From Collinsella sp. (GTDB taxonomy: Bacteria > Actinomycetota > Coriobacteriia > Coriobacteriales > Coriobacteriaceae), in NCBI GenBank assembly GCA_019424965.1, contig JAHYYL010000012.1, positions 20,503 through 57,788 of the forward strand: DNA of 37,286 bases. The letters run 5' to 3'. The notes beneath the pieces were generated by a model. That model searched no databases, was not told where the DNA came from, and saw only the letters and a list, made by a program, of their open reading frames with translations. This document shows positions 24,599 through 33,872 of this stretch, in pieces. A program made the translations under genes and the position numbers. Position 1 is the first letter of the stretch. Every line of letters starts with the position of its first letter.

Positions 24599-25860
24599 TT
24601 AGACCCCCTTTTAATGGGATCGCTTCCAAGCAGATTGTATTTACAGACATAAATGGCCCTAAATGCAAGTAAAACAAACTCACAGAAACAACGAAGCGTT
24701 GCAACCGCGACAATGCCGAAGGCTCCAATTATATAAAGAGCCCCGAGGCCAAGAAGAAGCAATACGGTTGCAGTCAATGAAGTTCGAGTCATCTCTTCAA
24801 CATAGCCTGCTGCACCAAGCAGAGGCCAACCAAGAAGAATGACAGGAAAACCAAAGAAGAATAGAGGGGCAAGACAAGCAATAACGTATGAACCCGCCAC
24901 ATAATCAATGCCTCCCAGAAGAAGCATGATCTGGTCAGAAAGGAAGAAGACCACTGCAGCGATAAACAGTGCGACTGGGGTCGCCAGCATCAACATCCTT
25001 CTCGCGAGCTTTTGGTCATATTCATTAATCATATGTGGGTAAAGAGCGTTGGTCAGAGGCGTATAGAGCGCGTTTACGGCATTTGCAACAGTCATACCAA
25101 GGCTCCAATAAGAAACTACCGCAGAATCGGAAATCCAAAGCCCCACAGCGATTGTCGTCGCAGAAGACATAATGGTCCCTGAAACATTTGACAAGAAATA
25201 AAGAGCAGATCCTTTAATGGAAGCCCAAATAGACTGCAGGCTTGGCATTCCGATGACCAGTCCGAAATCTCGTGAAAGTGAGGCAAAAGATAGGACAAGC
25301 GCAACAAATGCGGAAATGACATCAAGCAAACCGACAAGCCAAAGGTCATTTGGGCCCTTAACGAGAGCAAACGTGAGTACAGTCGCAAGAAGCTTTGAAA
25401 TGACATAGCGTGAAGTCAAAATACCAAGTTTTTCATATGCCATAAAAATAAAATCCGGCATGAGAACAGAAAAACAGATGCTCAGATAGCACAGAAAAGT
25501 AAACGGAATGTTTTCGCCCATAAGTGGAATTGCGACACACATACCGAAGATGATTGGGAAACCGATGATCTGAAGCACTAGCTTTGAAGCCAGAATGCTA
25601 CCAATTGTCTTTTCAACGCGTTCCACATCATCTTTAAATCCGGCAACAAGTTTAGCGCCATGAAGGTTAAAGCCAAACTCAAGAAGCAACTGGGCAAAAG
25701 ACATCACAGCCAAAACATAGGCACGTACAGCATATCCCTCAACACCGAGAACTCTGGTCAAATAGGGCAAAGTTACAAAAGGAAGGATGTACTTTGCAAG
25801 TTGCAAGGCATACTGCGCTGCGGAATTTTTCAAGAAGGTTTTTCGATGCTCGTTAACCAT
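24595..25860 (-). CDS. wzx: Wzx-type repeat-unit flippase
   Basis: 421 aa with about twelve membrane helices. The start region (RKTFLKNSAAQYALQLAKYI, then LPFVTLPYLTRVLGVEGYAV) is the typical polysaccharide-biosynthesis/flippase N-terminus of the MOP superfamily. It moves undecaprenyl-linked repeat units to the outer face. The first base of its ATG is the last base of the preceding TAA (TAATG), so translation is coupled. Confidence 0.92.
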   Translation of the reverse strand: MVNEHRKTFLKNSAAQYALQLAKYILPFVTLPYLTRVLGVEGYAVRAYVLAVMSFAQLLLEFGFNLHGAKLVAGFKDDVERVEKTIGSILASKLVLQIIGFPIIFGMCVAIPLMGENIPFTFLCYLSICFSVLMPDFIFMAYEKLGILTSRYVISKLLATVLTFALVKGPNDLWLVGLLDVISAFVALVLSFASLSRDFGLVIGMPSLQSIWASIKGSALYFLSNVSGTIMSSATTIAVGLWISDSAVVSYWSLGMTVANAVNALYTPLTNALYPHMINEYDQKLARRMLMLATPVALFIAAVVFFLSDQIMLLLGGIDYVAGSYVIACLAPLFFFGFPVILLGWPLLGAAGYVEEMTRTSLTATVLLLLGLGALYIIGAFGIVAVATLRCFCEFVLLAFRAIYVCKYNLLGSDPIKRGSK

Positions 25861-27056
25861 TATTCTCCATCTTTGAATTCAGTCCCAAATAAAGAGCCCA
25901 GGTAAACCTGAGGATCGTTTTCTCGTCTGACGCGCTTAACTCCGCTCTTGGACCAGGATTCCCATATCACCCGATTAATAATGAGACACTCGTTTAGCAC
26001 TTTCGTGATGGCTGGCACGGACAAGGGGTTGAATAAGATCCCGTCCTTTCCAATCAGCTCTGGTATGCCTCCTCGATTAGAACCCAAGCAAACAGTACCG
26101 CAGGCAAGAGCCTCAAGAACAGTGGTCGGATAGTTCTCGATCCAGAGGGAAGGAGCAATAAGATACTTTGCCTTGACAATTTCCTCCAAAGTTTCCTCGC
26201 GAGATAGTTTGCCAAGAACGTTGATTCCGTTCGCATCCTCCAGTAGAGAGGTAAATGTCTCCTCGTAATCCCTCTCAACAGATCCAATAATCCGAAGGCG
26301 CCATCCTGCCCGAGCTAAGTCAGAGGATTTCCATGCTTTGATAAGATTCGTACAGCCTTTTCGTTCTGCAACGGCGCCAACATAAACAATGACATCATCG
26401 CGTTCACTAAACGACAGACACGACACCTGTGGCGCTTTAAAGGGATTGCGAACGCAGTCCGCAGCGATGTTGTTCGCAGCACAGGTCGTAACCAAGAACT
26501 CACTGGGCGACACCAGCCTATCGAATGCATGGCGTCGAGCAGAGTTTATCCTATTCATTAACAATCGCTTTAGCTTATCTTGAAAGTTAAGACAGCATTT
26601 ATCGCCGAAACAATTCTCAGCGCAATAACCCGAGCATACTGATCCATCATCGTGAATGCACCACGACCTTGGACAGACCACACCATAGTCATGCAAAGTC
26701 TGCAGGCTAGTAACTGATGGATGCCTAGCACGATATGCACTAATAGCACTGCAAATAGAAAGCATACTGTTAACCGCGTTATGCACATGGATAACCTCAG
26801 GCTGAAAATCCTCAATGAGTTGTAGAAGATCACTCCTAAGCGCGCTGTCGCCAAACAGGCGAATACGCAGTTTCCAAGCGCTCCCCCCGTCAATGGGATA
26901 GTTATGATGATCTGGGAATTCAGACTTAATGAAATTAGGGTCAAATGTAATTGTTCTTACATCAAAACCAGCATTCAAACAAAGCTGGACTTCATCCCTA
27001 AAGACATTTTCGGCACCACCGCATTCATATAGCTCATTAGCGATAAGAAGCCTCAT
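25860..27056 (-). CDS. GT4 glycosyltransferase
   Basis: 398 aa. N-terminal GT-B donor/acceptor motif: MRLLIANELYECGGAENVFR. In the C-terminal domain VYVGAVAERKGCTNLIKAWK and the E-x7-E signature IENYPTTVLEALACG mark family GT4. A Cys-rich stretch around 145-175 (CSGYCAENCFGDKCCL) is unusual for GT4 but occurs in some capsule transferases. Sugar specificity cannot be read from sequence. The start has no strong SD. It overlaps wzx by one base. Confidence 0.88.
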   Translation of the reverse strand: MRLLIANELYECGGAENVFRDEVQLCLNAGFDVRTITFDPNFIKSEFPDHHNYPIDGGSAWKLRIRLFGDSALRSDLLQLIEDFQPEVIHVHNAVNSMLSICSAISAYRARHPSVTSLQTLHDYGVVCPRSWCIHDDGSVCSGYCAENCFGDKCCLNFQDKLKRLLMNRINSARRHAFDRLVSPSEFLVTTCAANNIAADCVRNPFKAPQVSCLSFSERDDVIVYVGAVAERKGCTNLIKAWKSSDLARAGWRLRIIGSVERDYEETFTSLLEDANGINVLGKLSREETLEEIVKAKYLIAPSLWIENYPTTVLEALACGTVCLGSNRGGIPELIGKDGILFNPLSVPAITKVLNECLIINRVIWESWSKSGVKRVRRENDPQVYLGSLFGTEFKDGE

Positions 27057-27078
27057 AAGTGACGACCACCATCTTTAA

Positions 27079-28098
27079 TCAAAATACACCTATACTCAGC
27101 GACTCCATTACTATCACCGCTAAAATAAGTGTCATAAAGACTGCAAGACCCAGCGATAGCAACTGTGTTTTGCAATACATACACAGGATTGGAATTAAAA
27201 CGATATAAGCAACGGTGAAATACAAATCAAAACGCTCTGCATTGGGAATTGCAGCTGAACAAGATGCTGAAAAAAGAGCAAAAATTGCGGCGTTTATCAA
27301 AACACGATATCTTGAATCAAAATCAGGACTCTTACACTGAAGAAAGAGAGTTATCGATGCAACGAGAAGCGTAACAAAAAATTCAACGTAATAAATACGA
27401 TTCTTAAAGTAACTGCTAGCGAAATAATCACCGCGACCGAATACGTTCGCAACAGTCTTAAGAAAAGAGGGCGCCACAAACCCAAGCGCAAATAAAATTA
27501 CGGAAAGAAAGAGAACGGTTACTTGCGAATACTTTCTTCTAAATAAGAAATATAGTGGAAAATAAACAAGCGCAGTGAAGTGCAAGCTGGCCGCAAGTGA
27601 AATTAATACAAAGTAACGTGCTGGTTCTCTACTTGCAGCAAAACGAATCGCAAAAGCAACAATCGCAAGAGCAGCTGCTTGTCGAATGCCACTCAACGAA
27701 AAGAGCCATACCTGACTTAAAAAAAGTAATAATAACGAAAATGCAACGTTATTAGTCCATTCAAGTATAAACTTATACATAAAATAATGAAAAATCAAAG
27801 CCATGATTGCAAAAACCCAGAAAGAGCTTCCGTGGAAGAAGCCCACGAGAAAATTGATTGCAAGATAGCCAGGTTCGAATCTAGAATAATTCCATGAGCG
27901 TCCATGAAGCACTGACTGATAACCATAGTCATAGACCCAGAGGTAGTCCGTACCAATGCCATAGCGAAACACAGATACAAGTAATATAGGGAGTACGGGT
28001 AGCCATAAAAGAAGATTGTTGCTGCTAGATCTTCTATTACGACAAAAAAGCATAGACAAAAAAATAGATAGAGCAAATGCCCCGCAGTAAACAGACAT
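27079..28098 (-). CDS. wzy: EpsG/Wzy-like polysaccharide polymerase
   Basis: 339 aa, around ten membrane helices. The loop FRYGIGTDYLWVYDYGY is the EpsG-family signature, and LSGIRQAAALAIVAFAIRFA is the second conserved region. It joins repeat units outside the membrane. ATG 28098 was chosen because AGGTAGG precedes it; a TTG 24 bases upstream has no ribosome site and would overlap the preceding gene. This gene is clearly AT-rich, as Wzy genes usually are. Confidence 0.88.
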   Translation of the reverse strand: MSVYCGAFALSIFLSMLFCRNRRSSSNNLLLWLPVLPILLVSVFRYGIGTDYLWVYDYGYQSVLHGRSWNYSRFEPGYLAINFLVGFFHGSSFWVFAIMALIFHYFMYKFILEWTNNVAFSLLLLFLSQVWLFSLSGIRQAAALAIVAFAIRFAASREPARYFVLISLAASLHFTALVYFPLYFLFRRKYSQVTVLFLSVILFALGFVAPSFLKTVANVFGRGDYFASSYFKNRIYYVEFFVTLLVASITLFLQCKSPDFDSRYRVLINAAIFALFSASCSAAIPNAERFDLYFTVAYIVLIPILCMYCKTQLLSLGLAVFMTLILAVIVMESLSIGVF

Positions 28099-28105
28099 AA
28101 AGTAC

Positions 28106-29197
28106 CTACCTAACTGAATCAATGTTAATAAGATTCATATACTGTTCGGCAATCGCATCCCAGTTAAAGTCAGGCAAATATCTTTCTGCAATCTCAGAGA
28201 GCTTATTTCGATCAACGTCGCCATTGACGACATCGATCATGCGCCCGATTAACGAATCCTCATCTTTTAAATCAAAGAACAGCCCATAATCTCTGGAGAT
28301 CTCGCGATTGATCGGGATATCACTCAAGATAATAGGAAGCCCAACACTCATGCACTCAATCTGGGCAAATCCAAATCCCTCATAGACAGTCGGGAAAACA
28401 AAAGCCGCAGCTTCGTTATAAAGCCTATTCAAATCTGAATCACTTACGTATCCGGTGAAGAGGATATCGTTGCCATATTTTGACTCACGCGCTTTGGCGA
28501 TGAATTCTTCACCGCCGTAACCGAGACGTCCAGCAAAAACCATTTTGTAGTCTTTCGCAAGCTCATGTTCTTTGAGCTTAAGGAACGCATCGAGAACAAG
28601 CCCGACGTTCTTCCGCTTTTCAATCGTACTTACGAACAGAAAGAACTTCTGAGGTGTAAGCAAAGATAGAGTTGCATTTTCATAGGGGTCAGGACAAAAA
28701 TCTTTATGGATGCCTTCATAGAGACCAAGCCAAGTGTAGGCAATCTTTGATGAGTAGCCCGGAAAGAAATCAGCTATCTCCTTCTTTACCGATTCGGAAA
28801 TCGTAAGAACAAGATCGGATTTCTTCACGCTATTGCGTATCATCGCTCGATTGTAATAACGATACGCCGTGGGAAGAGTATCGGGATGAAGGAACGAGAC
28901 CATATCTGGAATGCAGCAAACGACCTTGCAGGGAAGCCTTCTATACGGTATGGCATAATTTGTAAATAAGACAGCATCATACTTTCCGGCAAGCTGATAA
29001 AACTCGCCGGAATTAACGTATTTAAGGTAGTCAAATCTATTTGACTTGCGACTGGAACTCGCCGGCTTCCACGAAATTAGATCGACGTCGATATCATCAC
29101 GCCTCGAAAGCGCCTCATAGAGATACTGGCTGTATTTCCCGATTCCAGTCCCAAGGGAAATCTGCATTCCATCATCAATCAATAGCTTAAGCGACAT
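28106..29197 (-). CDS. GT4 glycosyltransferase (mannosyl/rhamnosyl-transferase-like)
   Basis: 363 aa. Starts MSLKLLIDDGMQISLGTGIG; has KFFLFVSTIEKRKNVGLVLD, the loop around FAGRLGYGGEEF, and the GT4 signature YEGFGFAQIECMSVGLP. This subgroup often uses GDP-mannose-derived donors, which fits the operon's own GDP-sugar genes, but this is inference. ATG 29197 follows AAGGGGG; the gene overlaps the upstream glycosyltransferase by 11 bases. A longer frame to 29419 was rejected. Confidence 0.88.
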   Translation of the reverse strand: MSLKLLIDDGMQISLGTGIGKYSQYLYEALSRRDDIDVDLISWKPASSSRKSNRFDYLKYVNSGEFYQLAGKYDAVLFTNYAIPYRRLPCKVVCCIPDMVSFLHPDTLPTAYRYYNRAMIRNSVKKSDLVLTISESVKKEIADFFPGYSSKIAYTWLGLYEGIHKDFCPDPYENATLSLLTPQKFFLFVSTIEKRKNVGLVLDAFLKLKEHELAKDYKMVFAGRLGYGGEEFIAKARESKYGNDILFTGYVSDSDLNRLYNEAAAFVFPTVYEGFGFAQIECMSVGLPIILSDIPINREISRDYGLFFDLKDEDSLIGRMIDVVNGDVDRNKLSEIAERYLPDFNWDAIAEQYMNLINIDSVR

Positions 29198-30506
29198 TTG
29201 CATCCCCCTTCGCATCTTCAGAACTCTCAAACCCCAAGTAGCTGAAGTTTTCAAGAGACTTTTGCCAGTCGAATATTTCAATCGCCTTCCGACGAGCAGA
29301 TGAGGCCAAACGTATAGCAAGGTCCTTATCATCAAGAAGCCTTCGTACCGCAGCGGCTTGTCCCGTAGCGCCATCGGCAACAAAAGCATCAACGCAATTA
29401 ATAAGGCCAATACCTTCATTACCGATAGCGTTCGTTACTATGGGCACGCCAATTGCCATTGCTTCAAGAATCTTTGTCTTGATTCCGGTTCCGTATGCAA
29501 TGGGTGCCAAGAAGACACTTGTAGATCGAAGGGCAGCACGAGTATCTTCAACCCTACCTAAAAACCTGATCTGATTGTTACTCTTAAACTCGTCAATAAG
29601 GTCTTCGCTGGCAGTTCCGACAACCTCAAGCATCACATCAGGCCCTATAAGCGGAAGCACCTCATCTGCGATATAACGAAGGGAATCCGCATTCGCAGCC
29701 GCGCGCATATCACCAAGGAACGAAACAACACCAGGTCGGGGAGAAGGCTCTGGGCCGGACGTGTAGAACGGGCAATCTACGCCCAAAGGAACTGCAATGA
29801 TATTGCTATTACCTGTTTCAGCAGTCAGTCGCTCCGCCTCAATTGGAGAGACGAGAACAACGTAATCAAATTGTTTGGGAGCATCATGTTCCAGCCTGCG
29901 CATGCGAGCAGATTCAGTTCCAAGAACAAACTTCTGAAGCGTGGAATTAGACGCAAGTTTCGCCACCCCGCCCTTAAAGTTGGCAGTGTACTTGCCAGCA
30001 ACACCGCCAGTTTTATTAAGTGTGTTCAGACTATTAAGTTGCCGTTGGTAACGTACGGAAAACGAATCCTCCATGTACAGCACTTTTTTACAAGGTAGGT
30101 CCGAAATGGCATCAATATATGGAGAAAGTCGAGGTAAATCAATGAAAACGTGAGAGGGCTTCAGCTTAACCGTAAGGTCCCTAAGTTGTTTAGCTACTGC
30201 TTTGGACTTGAATAGGGCACACTGAATAGGCCCCCCGCAAACACCCTTTGCAAGAGCCGTTGTAAGATTTTTCACAATCGTTTTCTTGTCAGGTTTATTG
30301 GCAAGCGCAACACTTGAAATAAAATCGGGGCGCGACAAAACCGACTGCTCGTCTTGGCCTGCTTCCAAGAATGAGAGGACATGGACATCGCAATCGTACT
30401 CTGAAACGAGCCCCTTACAATAATTTGTCAAAACAACCTTATGCCCATCGTTGGCAGGCCAAAAAATACGATCCGTAAAGAAAAGGACTTTTTTCCTTTT
30501 TGTCAT
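29187..30506 (-). CDS. GT4-like glycosyltransferase
   Basis: 439 aa. Starts MTKRKKVLFFTDRIFWPAND (a GT-B N-terminus); the C-terminal domain has SFLGDMRAAANADSLRYI and GTGIKTKILEAMAIGVPIV, the pattern of glycosyltransferases that follow FLGxMxxxPN... Substrate unknown. ATG 30506 has GGAAA seven bases upstream and sits 22 bases after the reductase gene. The 89-codon upstream extension lies entirely within that gene and was rejected. Confidence 0.87.
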   Translation of the reverse strand: MTKRKKVLFFTDRIFWPANDGHKVVLTNYCKGLVSEYDCDVHVLSFLEAGQDEQSVLSRPDFISSVALANKPDKKTIVKNLTTALAKGVCGGPIQCALFKSKAVAKQLRDLTVKLKPSHVFIDLPRLSPYIDAISDLPCKKVLYMEDSFSVRYQRQLNSLNTLNKTGGVAGKYTANFKGGVAKLASNSTLQKFVLGTESARMRRLEHDAPKQFDYVVLVSPIEAERLTAETGNSNIIAVPLGVDCPFYTSGPEPSPRPGVVSFLGDMRAAANADSLRYIADEVLPLIGPDVMLEVVGTASEDLIDEFKSNNQIRFLGRVEDTRAALRSTSVFLAPIAYGTGIKTKILEAMAIGVPIVTNAIGNEGIGLINCVDAFVADGATGQAAAVRRLLDDKDLAIRLASSARRKAIEIFDWQKSLENFSYLGFESSEDAKGDANVA

Positions 30507-30528
30507 CTTCCTATTTCCAATTATCTCA

Positions 30529-31458
30529 TTAGGCAACAACGAAACCGTCGTACATTTCTCGCAGCGTATCCTCGATCTTCCTTTTTGGTTTCCAGCCCAA
30601 CTCCTCATTGATTTTTGAATAATCACAGCAAATGCTCGCTGTGTCATTCGGTCGAATAAGAGCGGTATCGATTTCAACCTCAATAGGTTGACGACAAAAG
30701 CTTTTGATGGTTTCCAACAAGTCGCACAGAGGTAGCGCACGCCCACTTCCGACGTTATATACCTCACCAGCACGTCCGCTTTCCATAATCAGACGATATG
30801 CGCGCACAACATCACGGACATCACTAAAATCTCGCGCCACGCTAATATTTCCCACAGTCACCCTGCCGGGTTTAGCTGATTTCTCGATTTCGGCAGCCTG
30901 TCTACACCAGCTTGGGAGAACAAACGCCGGGTTTTGCCCAGGGCCAGTATGGTTAAATGAACGCGTGAGACAAACCCCGAGACCAAATTCTTTTGCATAG
31001 AGTGCAGCAAAACATTCCTGGGTAGCTTTGGATATTCCGTAAGGATTATTGGCAATCGTAGAATCGCTCTCACAAAGTGGTCCGTCTTTGGGCGCGTACT
31101 CCTCCGATGATCCGACAAGCAGCACACGCACACTAGTTTCCTGAGCGCGCGCCGCCTCCATGATATTCAGAGCACCTTCAACGTTTATACGCATTGTAAG
31201 CGCAGGGGCTCTCCAGCTCTGCCCCACAGAACTTATAGCAGCGAGGTTTACGATGTAGTCGGCGTTAGACTCGGATACGAGGGACAAAACGCCTCTCGCA
31301 TCCGAAAGGTCACAGGGATAATATGCAGAAACTTCCGAAATTATACATTTTTCATGCAAATCAGAGCCTATGACCTTATAGCCCGCAGAAACAAGTTCGT
31401 GAACAAGAAAAGTGCCCACAAACCCGTTAACGCCGAAGATGAGAACGCGCCTCCCCAT
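30529..31458 (-). CDS. rmd: GDP-4-dehydro-6-deoxy-D-mannose reductase (GDP-D-rhamnose synthase-like)
   Basis: 309 aa extended SDR. Nucleotide-binding motif GVNGFVGTFLV near 9-19, serine region VGSSEEYAP, catalytic YGISK, then RSFNHTGPGQNPAFV and ARDFSDVRDVVRAY, which match Rmd. With the adjacent Gmd it would turn GDP-mannose into GDP-D-rhamnose (or the closely related GDP-6-deoxy-D-talose). It lacks the longer layout of GDP-fucose synthase (WcaG/Fcl). TAATG overlap with gmd. Confidence 0.85.
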   Translation of the reverse strand: MGRRVLIFGVNGFVGTFLVHELVSAGYKVIGSDLHEKCIISEVSAYYPCDLSDARGVLSLVSESNADYIVNLAAISSVGQSWRAPALTMRINVEGALNIMEAARAQETSVRVLLVGSSEEYAPKDGPLCESDSTIANNPYGISKATQECFAALYAKEFGLGVCLTRSFNHTGPGQNPAFVLPSWCRQAAEIEKSAKPGRVTVGNISVARDFSDVRDVVRAYRLIMESGRAGEVYNVGSGRALPLCDLLETIKSFCRQPIEVEIDTALIRPNDTASICCDYSKINEELGWKPKRKIEDTLREMYDGFVVA

Positions 31459-32498
31459 TAGGCCAGCTTCGCTTCTCGCTCGGAGATCTCAAGATCGTGC
31501 TCTACCATGATGCGACAAAGCTCCTCGCAGCTGGTCTTTTGGGGGTCCCAACCAAGGACCGTCTTTGCCTTAATAGGATCGCCCCACAGGTTGACGACAT
31601 CGGTCGGGCGATAGAAGTCGGGATTGACACAGACGAGCATCTTGCCGCTCGCCTTGTCATAGCCCTTCTCCTCCAAGCCCTCGCCCTCCCAGCGGAGGTC
31701 GATGCCGGCGTGCTTAAAGGACCACTCCGTGAACTCGCGCACGGAGTGCTGCACACCCGTGGCAATAACGTAGTCATCGGGCTCATCCTGCTGCATGATG
31801 AGCCACATGCACTCCACGTAGTCCTTCGCATATCCCCAATCGCGGAGGGAGTCTAGGTTGCCGAGCTCAAGATGGTCCTGGAGTCCCTTGGCGATACGGG
31901 CGGCCGCTAGAGTAATTTTGCGTGTTACGAAGTTCTCGCCACGGCGCTCGGACTCGTGATTGAAGAGGATTCCGTTGACCGCAAACATGCCGTAGGCCTC
32001 GCGGTACTCCTTCATCATCCAAAAGCCGTACTGCTTGGCGACCGCATACGGGCTGTACGGATGGAAAGGGGTGTTCTCGTTCTGGGGAACCTCTTCGACC
32101 TTACCATACAGCTCGCTCGTCGAAGCTTGGTAAATCCTGCAGGACTGATCCATGCCCAGCATATGGACAGCTTCAAGGATGCGCAGCACGCCCAATGCGT
32201 CGCAGTCACCGGTGTACTCGGCCGCGTCAAATGAAACACCAACATGGGACTGGGCGGCGAGGTTATAAATCTCGTCAGGACGAACTTCGCCCACAATTCG
32301 AATAATGGAGCTAGAGTCCGTTAAGTCACCATCATGAAGGATGATGGAGCCTTCTGATAGCAGATGATCAATCCTGTTCGTGGTGTGAACCGAGGAGCGA
32401 CGGACAATTCCGTGCACCTCATAGCCCTTGTCCAAAAGCAACTCGGCAAGATAGCTGCCATCTTGACCAGTAATGCCAGTGATAAGTGCCTTCTTCAT
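31458..32498 (-). CDS. gmd: GDP-mannose 4,6-dehydratase
   Basis: 346 aa, full length. Motifs: ALITGITGQDGSYLAELLLD at the NAD(P) site, GIVRRSS, the YNLAAQSHVGVSFD block, STSELYGK, catalytic YSPYAVAKQY, and FNHESERRGENFVTRKI. Makes GDP-4-keto-6-deoxymannose, the substrate for the next gene. AAAGGGA precedes ATG. GC-rich relative to the glycosyltransferase region, like manC and pgm. Confidence 0.97.
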   Translation of the reverse strand: MKKALITGITGQDGSYLAELLLDKGYEVHGIVRRSSVHTTNRIDHLLSEGSIILHDGDLTDSSSIIRIVGEVRPDEIYNLAAQSHVGVSFDAAEYTGDCDALGVLRILEAVHMLGMDQSCRIYQASTSELYGKVEEVPQNENTPFHPYSPYAVAKQYGFWMMKEYREAYGMFAVNGILFNHESERRGENFVTRKITLAAARIAKGLQDHLELGNLDSLRDWGYAKDYVECMWLIMQQDEPDDYVIATGVQHSVREFTEWSFKHAGIDLRWEGEGLEEKGYDKASGKMLVCVNPDFYRPTDVVNLWGDPIKAKTVLGWDPQKTSCEELCRIMVEHDLEISEREAKLA

Positions 32499-32522
32499 CT
32501 CAAAATCCCTTTCAACTGTGAA

Positions 32523-33872
32523 CTAATTCCAAAAAGCGCCTAAACGCTCAATGTCCTCTTTAACAAGCGTCTCGCCGTGCTGGACCTCGATTACATGCAG
32601 GTCCCCACAAAGTGCCCGCGCAGAATGCGGCGTGGTCGCGGGAATCTGAACGACGGAGCCCGCGCGCACCTGCTGCACCAGACCGTCCAACACAACCTCG
32701 CCAGTGCCGGAGATGACTGTCCAGACCTCTCCGCGGTTCATATGGCGCTGGTAGTCGAGCTGGCCACCCTCACGGATGATCAGCTCCTTGGTCAGTGCCT
32801 TGGCCCCGTCGGGGAAGACACTGCTGTCAATGACGCGGTACTCGCCCCAGGAGCGCTGCTCGTACATGGGGCGGCTCTCCGCGACGGCGTTGACCTCAGA
32901 CTTGATGTTGGCCGACGCCTCCTTGCCGGAGACGAGAATGCCGTCGGGCGTCGCTACGACAACCGAATCGGAGATGCCTGCGACGACCATCGGAAAACCG
33001 GTCTCATTGATAACGTGAACGTTCTTGCACGTCTTAGAATCGACCACGACGCGGCCGGAGGTGTACTCCGCCATCTCGTCGGTTAGCGTGTTCCAGGTGC
33101 CCAGGTCCTTCCACTCGCCCGCGTAGGAGACCGCGCCGATGGACGACGCCCTCTCCACGACCTCGTAGTCGAAGGAGTTCTTGGGCAGCTCCGCATAGCG
33201 GGAGCGGAACTCATCGAAGATGCCGCAGGACAGGTACCTGGCGGTGAGGCCGGTGAGCCAGCCGAGCCTGAACGCGAACACGCCGCAGTTCCAGAGGGCC
33301 CCTTGGGAGATGAGTTCCCGTGCGGTCCCCTCGTCGGGCTTCTCGGTGAAGCGCTCGACTCGGCGGGGCCAGCCCTCACCCGTCGCAGGCACGATGTAGC
33401 CGTACTTGCCGCTGGGGTAGGTGGGCTCCACGCCCATGAGGACGAGCTCGGCGAAATCCGACTGGACGGCCTCGTCGAGCTTGACGACGCTGTCGTAGTA
33501 CGCCTGGTCCGCGTAGCTGTCGATGGGCATGACGATGACGGTGTCGCCCTCGCCGGCACCCTGCTCGAGCGCGAGATGCGCACACGCGAGCATGATGGCC
33601 GGGGCGGTGTCGCGGCGCTCAGGCTCGAGCACCAGCGCGTAGCCGCCCTCCACCTGGCGGCGGATGGACTCCTCCTGGCTCGCGCAGGTGGCGATGGTTA
33701 TATCGATGTCGGCGTCGACGGCGCCGATCTGTCCGAAGACGCGCTGGACCATGGAGACGTGGTTGCCGTCCGCATCGCGCAGAACCTTGAGGAACTGCTT
33801 GGAGCGGGTGCTGTTGGAGAGCGGCCACAGGCGCGTGCCCGAGCCGCCGGAGAGCAGGACGAGGTGGATCAT
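32523..33872 (-). CDS. manC: mannose-1-phosphate guanylyltransferase / mannose-6-phosphate isomerase (bifunctional type)
   Basis: 449 aa. N-terminal nucleotidyltransferase: LSGGSGTRLWPLSNSTRSKQ (GDP-mannose pyrophosphorylase signature), FTEKPDEG, WNCGVFAFR, EWKDLGTWNTL. C-terminal cupin of type II phosphomannose isomerase: RSWGEYRVIDS, GGQLDYQRHMNRGEVWTV, PATTPHSARA. It makes GDP-mannose for gmd. ATG shares its A with the preceding TAA. Confidence 0.95.
   Translation of the reverse strand: MIHLVLLSGGSGTRLWPLSNSTRSKQFLKVLRDADGNHVSMVQRVFGQIGAVDADIDITIATCASQEESIRRQVEGGYALVLEPERRDTAPAIMLACAHLALEQGAGEGDTVIVMPIDSYADQAYYDSVVKLDEAVQSDFAELVLMGVEPTYPSGKYGYIVPATGEGWPRRVERFTEKPDEGTARELISQGALWNCGVFAFRLGWLTGLTARYLSCGIFDEFRSRYAELPKNSFDYEVVERASSIGAVSYAGEWKDLGTWNTLTDEMAEYTSGRVVVDSKTCKNVHVINETGFPMVVAGISDSVVVATPDGILVSGKEASANIKSEVNAVAESRPMYEQRSWGEYRVIDSSVFPDGAKALTKELIIREGGQLDYQRHMNRGEVWTVISGTGEVVLDGLVQQVRAGSVVQIPATTPHSARALCGDLHVIEVQHGETLVKEDIERLGAFWN

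Noticed and set aside
30507..30773. 89-codon upstream extension of the glycosyltransferase at 29187-30506
   Set aside because: It lies inside the reductase gene, and the GT-B fold starts at MTKRKKVLFF with a ribosome site.
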